DNA of 64,000 bases from Aldrovandia affinis (GCA_029706075.1 JAINUG010000476.1:124001-188000), one strand, 5' to 3'. Shown: positions 22,567 to 32,675, numbered from the stretch's first letter. Program-made: numbers and translations. The notes: a model not told the origin generated them from the letters alone.

Positions 22567-24017
22567 TGTGGAGGGCATCGGTCTCGGCCACATGGGAGTG
22601 GCATAGTTGCCTTTGTTTTACATGCTGTGGAGGCCTTTGGAGCAGGGAGACTTTCTGGGGGCAGGTTTGGCACTCTCACAGGGTGTGAGAGTGAACTGTC
22701 GCCCGGAAGGTTGCTCCAAAGGCCATAATTGATTTAATTATTATTTAATTGGCAATGGATTGAAATTCAATTGACTGATTGCATTTGTGTGTGAGAATGT
22801 GAATTTTTTGGTGTTGAGTGATTGTGATTGAGTGATTGCCTCACGAGTCCCACCTGAGCCAGGCAGAAAGTAAGCCTATTTAAGAGCAGGTGGGGCGAGT
22901 GGGGAATCAGTTAGTCTTTTGTCTTTGTGTCATTTATGTGTGTATTGAGTGGTTGATTGTGGCATTCGTGTGTGTATTTGGAGTTGTGGTTTTGTCATTT
23001 GTGTGCGCGTGTGCGTGCACGCGTATCGTGTAGTGTTTGTGTGAGGTAATGTCAGGTGTGACGTATTGTTTTGTGGGTGTTCCGTGTCGGAGGACATGGA
23101 GTCTGTTGAGTTTTGTGTGCGTTTGTCGAAGGTGACTGAGTAGAGTGCTTCCTGTGTGTGTGGGAAAGAGAAAGAGGGCGCACTAAGAGTGTCCGCCTCT
23201 CTCCCTCGGTGTGATTGGAGAGCGAGAGGGCGCCCTGAAAGAGGGTCCGCCTCTCGCCCTCGGTGTGATTGGAAGAGAACTCGCACAGTGGAGAGTGTCT
23301 CTGGACAATGGCCCGAGAACTCTCACTGAAAGAGTGGAGAGTGTCTCGGGGCTGGTTGCCAGAGAACTCTCACTGTGAGGAGTGGCAAGGGTCTCGGTGT
23401 GTTTGGGGAGAACTCGCACTTGAGCAGTGGAGAGTGTGTCTGGACAACGGCCCGAGAACTCTCACTGAAAGAGTGGAGAGTGTCTCGGGGCTGGTTATCA
23501 GAGAACTCTCACTGTGAGGAGTGGCGAGGGTCTCGGTATGTTTGGGGTAAAAGAGAACTCGGACTGGAAAGTTTGAGTGTCTCTGTCTGCATGGGTTTGG
23601 GAAGCACTTGAAAAGTAATTGGAGATGTGTGTGGAGTGTGTGTTGGGACAGTGAGTAGAGTTCTGAGTGTTGATGTGTGTTTAATGTGAATGTATGAAGG
23701 CGGTGTGGAAAGCTGCTGATTGTCTGGGTTTGTTCTGTGTTTCCCCAGAAGGGGATTTCCCCCTCAGAGGAGGCGGGGGGCTTTCATTTATGGTTTGATT
23801 ATTGTAGCTTGTTATTTTAGTTCATTGTTTTTGCGGCAAGTAGGGTAAAGATTTTGTGTTTGTGTTTGTTTTATGTTAACCTGCTCTCCCACTGTCTCTC
23901 TCCCATGTCTGGGGGAGACAGAAAAAATAATAATAATCCAGTCCGTAGATCAGCAAACTCCACTCCGTCTCCAGACTGCTCTGTTCCCATCCAGGAATTG
24001 TCATGTGGTGTTTGACA
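22567..24017. mobile_element. Solo LTR, 1451 bp, 5-bp target duplication
   Basis: The block starts TGTGGAGGGC and ends GTGTTTGACA, giving the TG...CA ends of an LTR. The 5-mer GACCT occurs immediately before (22562-22566) and after (24018-24022). Removing the block with one duplicate restores a polymerase reading that runs into YNLRVKVLWEHEW. Inside are an inverted GGCCTTTGGAGC/GCTCCAAAGGCC pair (about 22633 and 22709), a TATTTAAG promoter-like box near 22878, a GT-rich part and a tandem repeat at 23275-23552. No retroelement coding sequence is present. I cannot say whether ERV or gypsy. Confidence 0.75.
23275..23552. repeat. Tandem repeat of about 133-145 bp, two units, in the solo LTR
   Basis: The unit beginning GAGAACTCGCAC at 23275 recurs at 23408, and a third start is visible at 23553. 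Each unit contains GGCCCGAGAACTCTCACTGA and TGTCTCGGGGCTGGTT. A shorter duplicate of about 57 bp with GTCCGCCTCTC...CCCTCGGTGTGATT precedes it (23161-23274). The open frames seen here on both strands are by-products of the repeat. Confidence 0.85.
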
Positions 24018-24022
24018 GACCT

Positions 24023-25190
24023 ACAATTTGAGAGTTAAAGTTTTATGGGAACACGAATGGGAGGGGGTCAAAAAGACTTGTGCAAAAGTCCAAGCTTTTC
24101 TGAAAACCTTTGATTTTCCAGAGCGCTTGGAGCCATGTGAAGCTCTTTTCGGGGGTAGAACTAATGCTCTCAACTTGCATTACACTGTGCAGCCGGGGGA
24201 GAAAATTGATTATTACGATTTCACCTAACTTTACCCCTACGTGAATAAGGTGAAAGAGTACCCGATTGGGCATCCACAGATCATATTCTGCGATTTCAAA
24301 CCCCTTGATCATTATTTTGGGTTCATCAAGGCAAAAGTGTATTCTCCTCGAAATCTGTTCCTACCGGTGCTACCCTATAAAGCAATGGATAAGCTAATGT
24401 TCCCGCTTTGCAGAACCTAAATCAAGACAACAAATGCGTGCATTCTGACGATGAGAGGGCTCTTTCAGGTGTCTGGTGTAGTGTTGAACTAAAAAAGGCT
24501 GTTGAGAAAGGGTACAGAGTTGCCACAATGTATGAAGTGTGGCATTTTGCAGAAAAGATAGACTCTCTCTTTACTGATTACATAAAGACCTTTTTAAAAG
24601 GTAAGCAGGAGGCCAGTGATTACCCCTCCTGGGCCTCTGACGATGTCAGTAAAGAGACCTATATTCAAACCTATATTGAAAAGGAAGGCATTCAGTTAGA
24701 TCTGACAAAAATCTGTGTAAATCAGGCTAAACTCTTTCTGAATAGCCTTTGGGGAAAATTTGGCCAAAGAATAGACAAGGTAAAAACAGCATTGATTAGG
24801 GCTCCGGATCAGTTTCTGCAATACATATTCTCCAACGAGTATGACATTGCATACTTTTCTTTTTTGAGTCAGGAAACGGCCTTGGTGCAATTGAAGTATA
24901 GCGCTAAATATCCAGTGACTCCTGGTAATGTCAATGTGTTCATAGCAGCGTTCACGACAGCCTACGGTCGACTAGAGCTGTACACACTTATGGATAAACT
25001 ACATACTGTATCGTGACACTGACAGTGTGGTTTTTGTCAGTAAACCTGGAGATTGGATGCCCGAACTGAGTGATTTTCTAGACGGTCTCACTAGTGAATT
25101 AGATCCTCAGGATCACATTGTCGAATTTGTTTCAGGGGGTCCCAAGACCTACGGTTATCGCACTCTATTGGGGAAAACATGCCTGAAAGC
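24023..25190 (+). pseudogene. Polinton protein-primed family B DNA polymerase, palm region
   Basis: This is the C-terminal half of a pPolB, the replicative enzyme of Polintons that primes on a terminal protein. It starts with LRVKVLWEHEWEGVKK and FGGRTNALNLHY. Motif A reads YYDFT-stop-LYPYVN, with the conserved serine codon turned into TAA (24226-24228). It continues with GVWCSVELKKAVEKGYRV, motif B LFLNSLWGKFGQR, and motif C YRDTDSVVFV (about 25009), where cysteine is more usual than the arginine. A frameshift at about 25005 lies just before motif C. It is cut at 25190 after TCLKA by an L2; the gene continues at 26892. Identity is firm; activity is impossible. Confidence 0.92.
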
Positions 25191-26886
25191 ATGTTATTCC
25201 AATGTTGGGCTCCAATGTTATTAACTCCTCTCTTTCCTCTGGCTATGTCCCCTCCTCCCTCAAACGTGCTCATGTTGTCCCCCTTCTCAAAAAACCCTCT
25301 CTGAATCATGCTGTCATTTCAAACTACTGACCTGTCTCTCTCCTCCCATTCCTCTCCAAAACACTCGAGCGGACTGTCTATAACCAACTGTCTGCTCATC
25401 TCCTACAGAATGGCCTGCTTGATCCTAACCAGTCTGGGTTCAAGGCAGGCCACTCCACAGACTGCTCTCCTTGCGGTCACGGAGGCTCTTCACGTGGCTA
25501 AGTCCCAATCCCTCAGTTCCATCCTCCTCCTCCTCGACCTGTCAGCTGCATTCGACACCGTGCACCACCAGATCCTGCTCTCATCTCTCATCAAGATGGG
25601 AATCTCTGGATCTGCATTGACATGGTTTGAGTCCTACCTGGCTGACCGGTCCTACCAGGTGGCCTGGAGAGGATCCCGCAGGGCTCGGTACTAGGCCCTG
25701 TCCTATTCTCCCTGTACACCAGGTTGCTTGGTTCTGTTATCTCTACTCACGGTTTTTCCTATCACTGTTATGCCGATGACACTCAACTCTTTCTCTCCTT
25801 CTCTCCTTCTGAGACCCAGATCCCGGCACGGATCTCTGCATGCCTGGCTGACATCTCTGCATGGATGTCCACCCACCACCTGTAGCTGAACCTGGGGAAG
25901 TAGCTCTTCCTCCCAGCAAAGGGCTCCCTGATGATTGATGCATCAATCACCGTTGAAGGCTCCATAGTGTCTCCGTCCCAGTCTGCCAGGAGTCTAGGAG
26001 TGACCCTGGAAAACCATCTGTGCTTCTCGGGCCACATCGCAGCTATCATTCGGACCTGCTGATTCTCCCTCGACAACATCCGGAGGATCCAACCGTTCCT
26101 CACCCAAGAGGCCACACAACTCCTGGTCCAGGCCCTGGTGATCTCACGTCTGGACTACTGCAATTCCCTGCTGGCAGACCTACCGGCCTGTGCCATCAAG
26201 CCACTGCAACTGGTCCAGAATGCTGCCGCTCGGCTGGTGTTCAACCAGCCGAAGTTCACCCACGTCACCCCTCTACTCTCCTCTCTGCACTGGCTCCCCA
26301 TCGCAGCACGCATCAGATTCAAATCACTGCGCCACTGATTTTCAAGCGGCTAGAGGTACTGCTCCCCCATACCTCCTGTCACTCATCACTCCCTACACCC
26401 AAGCCAGACCCCTCCACTCCGCCTCCTCTGGAAAACTGACTGCCCCATCCCTCCGGGCGCCTGGCAGCCGCTCCTCGCGGTCTCATCTCTTCTCTGTCCC
26501 GACCCCTCGCTGGTGGAACCACCTTCCGCAATCAGTCAGGACCGCGGAATCACTTGCGATCTTCTGCAAGAGACTCAAAACCCACCTTTTCAGACTCCAC
26601 TACCACTGAACTCTGTACATCTAGCTAATTGTCATCACCACTGCCTACTTGCTCTACACTGTATACCCCTGCTTACTCCCCTTTTTTTTATTTTTATTTT
26701 ATTTTTAATTTTTTTATTCCTTCCCAGTGTTACAGGTATGGTACGCAGCTACCTGCAATGATGCCTATCGCTGTATTACTGCACTGATCTCTTGCGCGTA
26801 CTATGATTGTTTCTACCATGTATTTATGCACATCTTGTAAGTCGCTGTGGATAAGAGCGTCTGCTAAATGCTTAAAATGTAAATGT
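25191..26886 (+). pseudogene. L2 LINE (UnaL2-like), 5'-truncated, inside the polymerase
   Basis: RT half of L2 ORF2: [39 protein letters not shown], a lost-base region near [17 protein letters not shown], an intact [11 protein letters not shown] (about 25770), SRLDYCNSLLADL and [13 protein letters not shown]. The ORF2 tail ends at KTHLFRLHYH (about 26608). The 3' UTR ends with the stem-loop at 26843-26859, where one stem base has changed (CGCTGT versus AGAGCG), and AAATGT repeats. AAAGC on both sides (25186-25190, 26887-26891) is a likely short target duplication, and the polymerase codons join as CLKA|KRITLHHA. Several stops and shifts disable it. Confidence 0.93.
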
Positions 26887-27120
26887 AAAGCTAAGAGGAT
26901 CACATTACATCATGCCAATGCCTCTGTAGTAAACCTAGAGTCACTCACGAGTCTGGTTGACCATTTTATGCAACACCGTGATGATACCAGGGAGGTGATA
27001 ACCAGTGAGCAAAAGATTGTTCGGGATAAACGGGAGTTCATTTAAAAAAACACAACATTAACAAAACGGTTCAGGGTTGTGTACAACAAACGGGTGCTCC
27101 TGCCAGAGGTGCGTGCTTAG
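26887..27120 (+). pseudogene. Polinton DNA polymerase, C-terminal end
   Basis: After the L2 the frame resumes KRITLHHANASVVNLESL, EVITSEQKIVRDKREFI, one TAA (27042-27044), then KNTTLTKRFRVVYNKRVLLP and a terminal TAG near 27118. The phrase KRFRVVYNKRVLLP is the usual C-terminus of vertebrate Maverick polymerases. This is therefore the natural end of the gene, and the locus spans 24023-27120 without the L2. Confidence 0.88.
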
Positions 27121-27690
27121 CTCAGAGAAGCTTTGTGATTTTGGCGTGGTCTGATATTTATCTAAATTTCATCAACTTAACACACACTTACTCCAAAGTG
27201 TTTGACATTTTTATTTTAAGGACAATCACAGCTACATTTATATGTCATCAATAGTTTGGTCAGTATCATATGCAGCTTGTAAATAGATCTACAAACACAC
27301 AAGTTATAAAGAGTACATTTTTCTGCCGTCACAAAAGTTGTGAAAGCACACACTAAACTATAGTGACAAATTGTTTTGCCAATATGTTTAGCACATCTGA
27401 GATCTAAATAGCTAAAAACCTGTTTTTATCAGAACTGGTCAAATTTATTTCAGGCTGTGGGAGGGCTATATGCTGATTTCCTGAATATTCATGATCCACA
27501 CCTGAGGGTTGTCCACACCTGTAAGATCTGTCAGATGGGCCATCTCTCTCTCTCAAAGGCCATCAGACAAAGACAAAAGCCATCAGAGTAAGCAATAGTC
27601 GTGCAGAGCCCTGCAGAAAAATACGTTTTTTTCATTTTGGAAGATTTATTGAAAACATCACACAAACTATATACAAAAAATTCCAAATTA
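27121..27690. other. No recognisable gene
   Basis: Region between the polymerase end and the piggyBac-like fragment. AT-rich; nothing recognised on either strand. Confidence 0.45.
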
Positions 27691-27699
27691 AAACATGGT

Positions 27700-27960
27700 G
27701 AGACAATCTGTTCTTTCACAGTCTTTGGTGCCACTTCTCAAAACAGTTTCTGGTCAACTGTAGACACAAGGGAACATCACAAACCTTGCACTCCCAGGGA
27801 GTTGTTTCCCCGACATCTTGCAGAGTACGCATTTCCTGCGACCAACAGAAGCCAGTTTGCCAACATCCAGAGTCTGTTTGGCAGTGGGCACAGGCACATG
27901 ATCAAAAGTAGCCAGTTTTCTGGGTTTAAGATATTTATTTATCTTTAAACGTCTGTAGGA
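27700..27960 (-). pseudogene. piggyBac-like transposase C-terminal cysteine domain
   Basis: The minus strand reads VGRRKCVLCKMSGKQ and then, after a frame change, WECKVCDVPLCLQLTRNCFE ending KWHQRL. The spacing C-x2-C ... C-x2-C ... C matches the cysteine-rich C-terminal domain of piggyBac/PGBD transposases, which binds the transposon ends. No catalytic DDD region and no clear TTAA-flanked ends were seen. It sits between the Polinton polymerase and capsid-like genes, so it is either an insertion or a captured fragment. Confidence 0.5.
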
Positions 27961-28690
27961 AAACGAAAGCAAAATCCGTGTCTGCGAACACACGGAAAGA
28001 CATCAACAAAACAAAACAAAATAACCAACGATCAGGAACAAACAAAGTAAAACGGTAAATCCAAAACGTATCCAAAAACTCGGAATAAACTAAACACTGG
28101 GAATCTAAACAACAATAAGCACACACGAACAAACAAGTTCTCGAGAGGCAAGAAACATTAATCACAATAGGTACTATCAAGCTAAGCTAGATAATGTCCA
28201 AGCGCCGAAACAGAGAATACCAGCTGGTTAAATATCCTCCCGTTAATTATTCACAGCAGTTCGCAATGATTCTGATTATTTCAGTATAGCGTCACAAGAC
28301 GCGGAATTCATATATTTTCACGAGTATTTGAAAACATGAGAAATAAAATAAATATCAGCATACACAGTCTGTTGCTGGCAGATCGCAACCGTAAACACAG
28401 ACAAGATGCGATATAATGTCGGGACATTGTATGTGTTGTTTACACAGCAATTTCACACATGGCCCCACACCCCATGGACTAGCATCTAGTTACCATGTCA
28501 ATAGAAGGGGGACGGTACTTCCAGGTAAAACAGAGAGGAAAAGGCAAGGTTTACTTTTGGTCTAATTAACGAAAAATCTCATATTATTGACCAGTGCTCA
28601 AATTGGAAAGTCATGATTCTAAGGTTTCTGTCAATGTTTTTGCCACGTGTGTATGATCAAATCTCGCGACGTTAGAAATAGTAATATACT
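27961..28690. other. No recognisable gene
   Basis: Non-coding sequence before the capsid-like gene. It includes AACAAAACAAAACAAAATAA-like simple stretches near 28003-28022. Nothing further is supported. Confidence 0.45.
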
Positions 28691-28691
28691 T

Positions 28692-29905
28692 TTATTGCTG
28701 CTCGGATCGTCGGCGATCCAGTTGACCTAAGGGGTTAATGGCCAATGCCTGATCCTTTATATGTCGCCCTGTAGCTATAACTACACTGTAGAATTCCCTT
28801 ACAGCCACACCGTTTTCAAAATCTGGTTGGAAAGGTTTTGATGGAAATTGTCGGCCGTCTACATATAAAGCTATAAACTCAGCCTGGTAATTTGGGAAAT
28901 TGAAGGGGTTTCTGCCATAGTGCCCTGAAAAACTGTCATTATTCACCAACCCTATAACCACACACTTGGGCAGAGTACCCAGAAACAGATTTTCTTGATT
29001 ACAAACACGGCTACCTGCAGCAATGCTAAATGTCTTCATGCTTACTCTTTCTATAGAATATTTTGCATTGGCTTGGGCATGGCCGATTTTCACAGCTGGA
29101 GATACAGAAACTTTTTTAACAAAAAGTGTTGCATTCTGAATTTTTAGTTTGAATGCTTCGGCCCCCTCGACCATAAGGCAAAACTCGTCTTTGGAGCAAA
29201 CCATTTTAATCTTCAGATCCACACCGTTTAGCATTAGCTTCTCTTGAAAAAATATATGTCCTAAGGGGATATCTTTGTTTTGATCTGATTTGACCTTGAT
29301 GACTATGTCGTCAATATGATGTTTGCTGACCGGTATGTAATGCGGCTTGTCGTACGTAATTGTGATCACATCTTTGTTTTGTCCTGATATATGTACACAT
29401 CTCAAAAGTGGTACAAAGCTATTTCCTACCCTCTGATATTCGATGACATCAGTATATATTAACATTGTATAGAACCCAGCATGCATATCTACAGGGTGGG
29501 GAAATGAACCCTGCTCAACGGTGAAGTATTCCCCAGGTTGCAATCCTAGCAATAGCACTAGAGTACCATGGGTCCTAATTAAACATTCCGCCGGCCCCAT
29601 AACATAAACTCAGTTTTTTATCGTGCCGTAAGCTAGAGAAACCCCCAACCCTTCACTAAATAAAAAAATAGCTCTGTTAATTTCATGAATAATTGTTTTT
29701 TTAAATGTATTTTCCTTAGCGGTTATTAAATCCCAGGTATGAGGATATTGTATCTCTGCAAGAGCGACTTCCCAGTCACCCCTCAAATCAATAGGGTTGG
29801 CAAACTTTGTCCTGAAACTGCCGATTTTGTTTTCAGGATACATGTCCAATGATGTATTGCTTGGGAGCGTAATATAAAACTCACGCCCTTCCAGAGTAAA
29901 AACAC
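28692..29905 (-). pseudogene. Polinton minor-capsid (penton)-like protein
   Basis: One minus-strand frame from about 29905 down to 28692, broken by a single TGA (29610-29612). Features: REFYITLPSNTSLDMYPENK and WEVALAEIQYPHTW near the N-terminus, HYIPVSKHHIDDIVIKVK in the middle, and NPFNFPNYQAEFIALYVDG and ATGRHIKDQALAIN near the C-terminus. From memory these match the vertebrate Maverick protein often labelled F54H12.2-like, taken to be the minor capsid protein. The true N-terminus is replaced by L2 sequence (the ATG at 29927 lies in the LINE) and the C-terminus is truncated around 28735. Convergent with the polymerase. Confidence 0.7.
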
Positions 29906-30714
29906 TTCCAGAGTAGCTTTCTTTCACCTAAGAAACATAGCTAAAATTCGGCACATTTTGTCATTAGAGGATGCAAAAACCTTGATGCATGCTTTAGTCG
30001 CATCGAGGCTAGACTATTGTAATGCCTTATTATCCGGCTCCTCTAGTAGTTCTCTAAAGAGTCTTCAACTAGTACAGAATACAGCGGCACGTATTTTGAC
30101 TAGATCCAAGAAGTATGAGCACATTACTCCAGTGTTAGCATCACTACATTGGCTTCCTATTAAATATCGGGCTGATTATAAAGTACTGTTGCTAACTTTT
30201 AAAGCAGTGAACGGACTTGCACCTTTATATCTGACCGAAATGATTGCCCCCTATAAGCCGACACGACTGCTTCATTCACAAGAAGCCGGCCAGCTATTAC
30301 TCCCTAGAATTTTGAAAAGCACAGCTGGTGGTAGAGCCTTCTCTTTTAGAGCTCCTCTGTTGTGTAACGGTTTACCAAGGCATGTTAGGGATTCGGACAC
30401 AGTTTCAATTTTTAAGTGTAGATTAAAAACATATATTTTCAGCCTAGCCTACTGCCAAACATAGTCTAGGTGGAGAGATGGAGAAGGCCGTGCCCTAGTG
30501 TCTTATGGAGTGAGAAACTTTCCATACTGTCACCTCCTCAATGTGTTACCACCACTGTTATGCTGGTTATCCTTGATCAGGTGTGGATTGTTTGGAACTC
30601 TCTCATGGCTGCGTGTTTTCTCTGTCCCTCTCCTAATAGGTATGCTGCCATAGCTTACACCTGTTGGGGCTATCTGTATATTTCCTATGCTTGTGCTCCC
30701 CTGCTCTTACATAA
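29906..30714 (+). pseudogene. L2 LINE 3' ORF2 fragment, both ends cut
   Basis: The same L2 family as 9365-17478: [59 protein letters not shown], ending KTYIFSLAYCQT at about 30464, then a 3' UTR resembling 16771-17000. It stops at about 30714, before the expected GATT tail, and directly abuts the right Polinton inverted repeat. Loss of the LINE 3' tail is unusual for an insertion and points to a deletion at this junction. Confidence 0.88.
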
Positions 30715-30828
30715 TGCAGCTCGGTTATCTTTTGGTTGGGGTTTTACAGCATAAAAAAAACAACTAGACATCGGCTTTCCAATGTGAGTTTATGTTTTTC
30801 GTTTAAATTTGTAAAGATACGTATAGTA
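30715..30828 (-). repeat. Right inverted repeat segment of Polinton
   Basis: TGCAGCTCGGTTATCTTTTG ... ACATCGGCTTTCCAATGTG ... GATACGTATAGTA is the reverse complement of 17951-18063. The Tc1 fragment that follows at 30833 truncates it; no further homology to the left end is seen beyond it. Confidence 0.75.
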
Positions 30829-30832
30829 GCTA

Positions 30833-31155
30833 CACTGCCCATCCCCCAAAAAAGTCACACACTCTAATATTTCGTTGGACCGCCTTTAGCTTTGATTACA
30901 GCACGCATTCGCCGTGGCATCATTTCGATAAGCTTCTGCAATGTCACAACATGTATTTCCATCCAGAGTTGCATTAATTTTTTGCCAAGATCTTGTATTG
31001 ATGATGGGAGAGTCGGACCGCTGCGCAAAGTCTTCTCCAGCACATCCCAAAGATTCTCAATAGGGTTAAGGTCTGGACTCTGTGGTGGCCAAGAGTTTAA
31101 ACATGATAATGCCTTGATGTACATTTCAAGTGTTAGCCTCAGGAGCATCCTGCCT
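30833..31155 (-). pseudogene. Tc1 transposase C-terminal fragment with one element end
   Basis: The left element end CACTGCCCATCCCCCAAAAA follows a TA at 30831-30832. The minus strand encodes the end of a Tc1 transposase (31148-30864): [20 protein letters not shown] with the final catalytic Glu, and MPRRMRAVIKAKGGPTKY. The other end of the element is missing; similarity stops around 31155. Confidence 0.88.
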
Positions 31156-31200
31156 GGTGCTGTAAGAAATGTGTTTCTAAAAGTCAGAGAAGCTGCTTCT

Positions 31201-31228
31201 TCTTCTTATTATTATTATTATTACCATT
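31201..31228. repeat. (TTC)n/(ATT)n microsatellite
   Basis: A short TTC run passes into TTATTATTATTATTATTA just beyond the Tc1 fragment. Confidence 0.8.
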
Positions 31229-31239
31229 TATTTATTATT

Positions 31240-31655
31240 TTTTAAGAGATTTTAAATATATTGTTGATTTCACTTAAGGGTATTTGATTAGCCCAAATTT
31301 TCAATTGACGTGATGAGAAGAATAACTTTTGAAAAGTGTAATAATATAGCCTAATTGAACATTTGTTGAACACAGCTGAATAATTGAACATGTGTTTTAT
31401 AATTGCTGTTATTAAACAGAAAACAGATCATTCTGATCTTTGGCAGTTTATATAATACTAATTCAAAGGCTTTAAAATATAATATTTTGATGTCTGCATT
31501 TACCAATTTTCATTTTAGAAATCACAAAGATTTCCCCATTTTATGTAAACAAGACGACTTTTAAAAGTATCGGTATTGGTATCCGGATACTAGCTTTGGT
31601 ATTACTTGGTATCGGATCAAAAAGAAAATCAGTGATATTGCCCATCCCAAATGTC
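31240..31655. other. Possible hAT 3' end
   Basis: No coding sequence. The end GATATTGCCCATCCC (31641-31655) is the mirror of hAT starts of the GGGATGGGC type, and repeated TATCGG/TATCCGG phrases precede it (31568-31616). It may be the 3' end of an element like the one whose start is near 4232. This rests on terminal-repeat resemblance only. Confidence 0.35.
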
Positions 31656-31660
31656 ATTGA

Positions 31661-31953
31661 AGACTCTTCAGACTCCACTACCACTGAACACTGTCCATCT
31701 AGTCAATCTGTCCTCACCACTGTTTACTTGTTCTACACTATTAAAAAAACGAAAAAAAAAAAAAAAAAAACACTAACCTTTTCTTTCCCAGTGTTACAGG
31801 TATGATACGCAGACGCCTGCAACAATGTCTATTGCTGTATTACTGCACTGATCTTGTGCGCTAACTATGATTGTTCTTACCTTGTATTAATGCACATCTT
31901 GTAAGTCGCTCTGGATAAGAGCGTCTGCTAAATGCTTAAAATGTAAAATGTAA
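31661..31953 (+). repeat. L2 3' tail, about 290 bp
   Basis: It begins at the last codons of L2 ORF2 (TTCAGACTCCACTACCACTG) and covers the 3' UTR including a poly-A stretch (31743-31769). The stem-loop CGCTCT-GGATA-AGAGCG is at 31907-31923 and an AAATGT tail follows. It starts near the same point as the copy at 36731 and shares that copy's variants (GTCCATCTAGTCAATCTGTC, GCGCTAACTATGATTG). Confidence 0.88.
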
Positions 31954-32177
31954 GACCACAAATTTCGCCAGCTTTATTGTGGCAAACTTCGAACAACCAC
32001 GCAATGTATATACACAGTGTCACGTAAAGTGTATAGTGCAAAGTATGTGTCCTTACAGCATATTCAAGACAAACAATTCCACTGTAAAGTTGGAAACAAA
32101 ACATTAAACATGCTATTCAATTGAAATTGAATTAAATGTGTATTCTTGATCCTCCGGTATACAAGCATGGACCGCAC

Positions 32178-32213
32178 CCGCACGCACGCACGCACGCACG
32201 CACGCACACACAC
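32178..32213. repeat. (CGCA)n and (CA)n microsatellite
   Basis: GCAC/CGCA tetranucleotide run followed by CACACA, directly beside the antisense L2 tail. Confidence 0.9.
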
Positions 32214-32221
32214 ACGCATTA

Positions 32222-32560
32222 CAGGGATTTGGCAGACGCTCTTACCCAGAGCGACATACAGCAAAGTGTTAACCGTAGTCAAGAACTGTTTAGCTGAAAG
32301 CCACCCTAGCGGGAAGTACAGTTCCAGGTGCTAGGAACAACCACATAGTTAAACTAGGACCCTGTAGGTAAATCTGTAGCCACAATTCAAAGGCAGCAAT
32401 AAAACAAACAGAGCGGAAAATATCAGCAAAATAATGCCTAAACCTAATACAATACATAAACAAGTAGACAAGAGTGCAATACTAAACAGCTACATCCCTA
32501 AGTTTACAGACTACAGGGAGAGGTGCACCCTGAAGAGGTGAGTCTTCAGTCGCGCACGCG
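32222..32560 (-). repeat. L2-type 3' end, antisense, distinct subfamily
   Basis: On the minus strand the end of an ORF2 reads CTGAAGACTCACCTCTTCAG followed by GGGTGCACC (KTHLFRVH-like, near 32545). The stem-loop is at 32237-32253. Its loop is GGGTA instead of the GGATA seen in the other copies, with CGCTCT/AGAGCG stems intact. The 3' UTR differs from the other L2 tails here, so I place it in another subfamily. Confidence 0.65.
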
Positions 32561-32675
32561 CACGCATGCCCCATTTTTAAAGGTACATATCCTTTACAAA
32601 TCATCTGATCGAGTCTCTGTATTATTATTATAAGCAGTGTATGGTATGGAGTGAAATCGCTGTCAGAAATACATA

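Larger units (their letters stand above)
17479..30832 (+). mobile_element. Decayed Polinton/Maverick with nested insertions
   Basis: The polymerase locus reads on + (18620-27120) and a minor-capsid-like gene on - (29905-28692), so the two converge. Segments at 17951-18063 and 30715-30828 are near-identical in inverted orientation, fitting surviving parts of the terminal inverted repeats. The outer boundaries are uncertain: the left may reach the L2 tail at 17478, and the right is cut by a Tc1 at 30833. Integrase, packaging ATPase, protease and major capsid genes typical of the family were not seen, so this is an internally deleted copy. Insertions inside: an L2 tail, a Tc1, a solo LTR, an L2, a piggyBac-like fragment and a 3'-truncated L2. 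Confidence 0.75.

Noticed and set aside
22930-23611. Four open frames on both strands with repeated peptides such as RELSLKEWRVSRGW
   Set aside because: They arise from the 133-bp tandem DNA repeat in the solo LTR; the peptides repeat because the DNA does.
4229-31655. One hAT element spanning from the GGGATGGGC start at 4232 to the GCCCATCCC end at 31655
   Set aside because: The ends are of a similar type, but 27 kb apart with no shared target duplication shown; two separate fragments are more likely.
32140-32334. Frame of repeated THAR residues
   Set aside because: It is a translation of the CGCA microsatellite.
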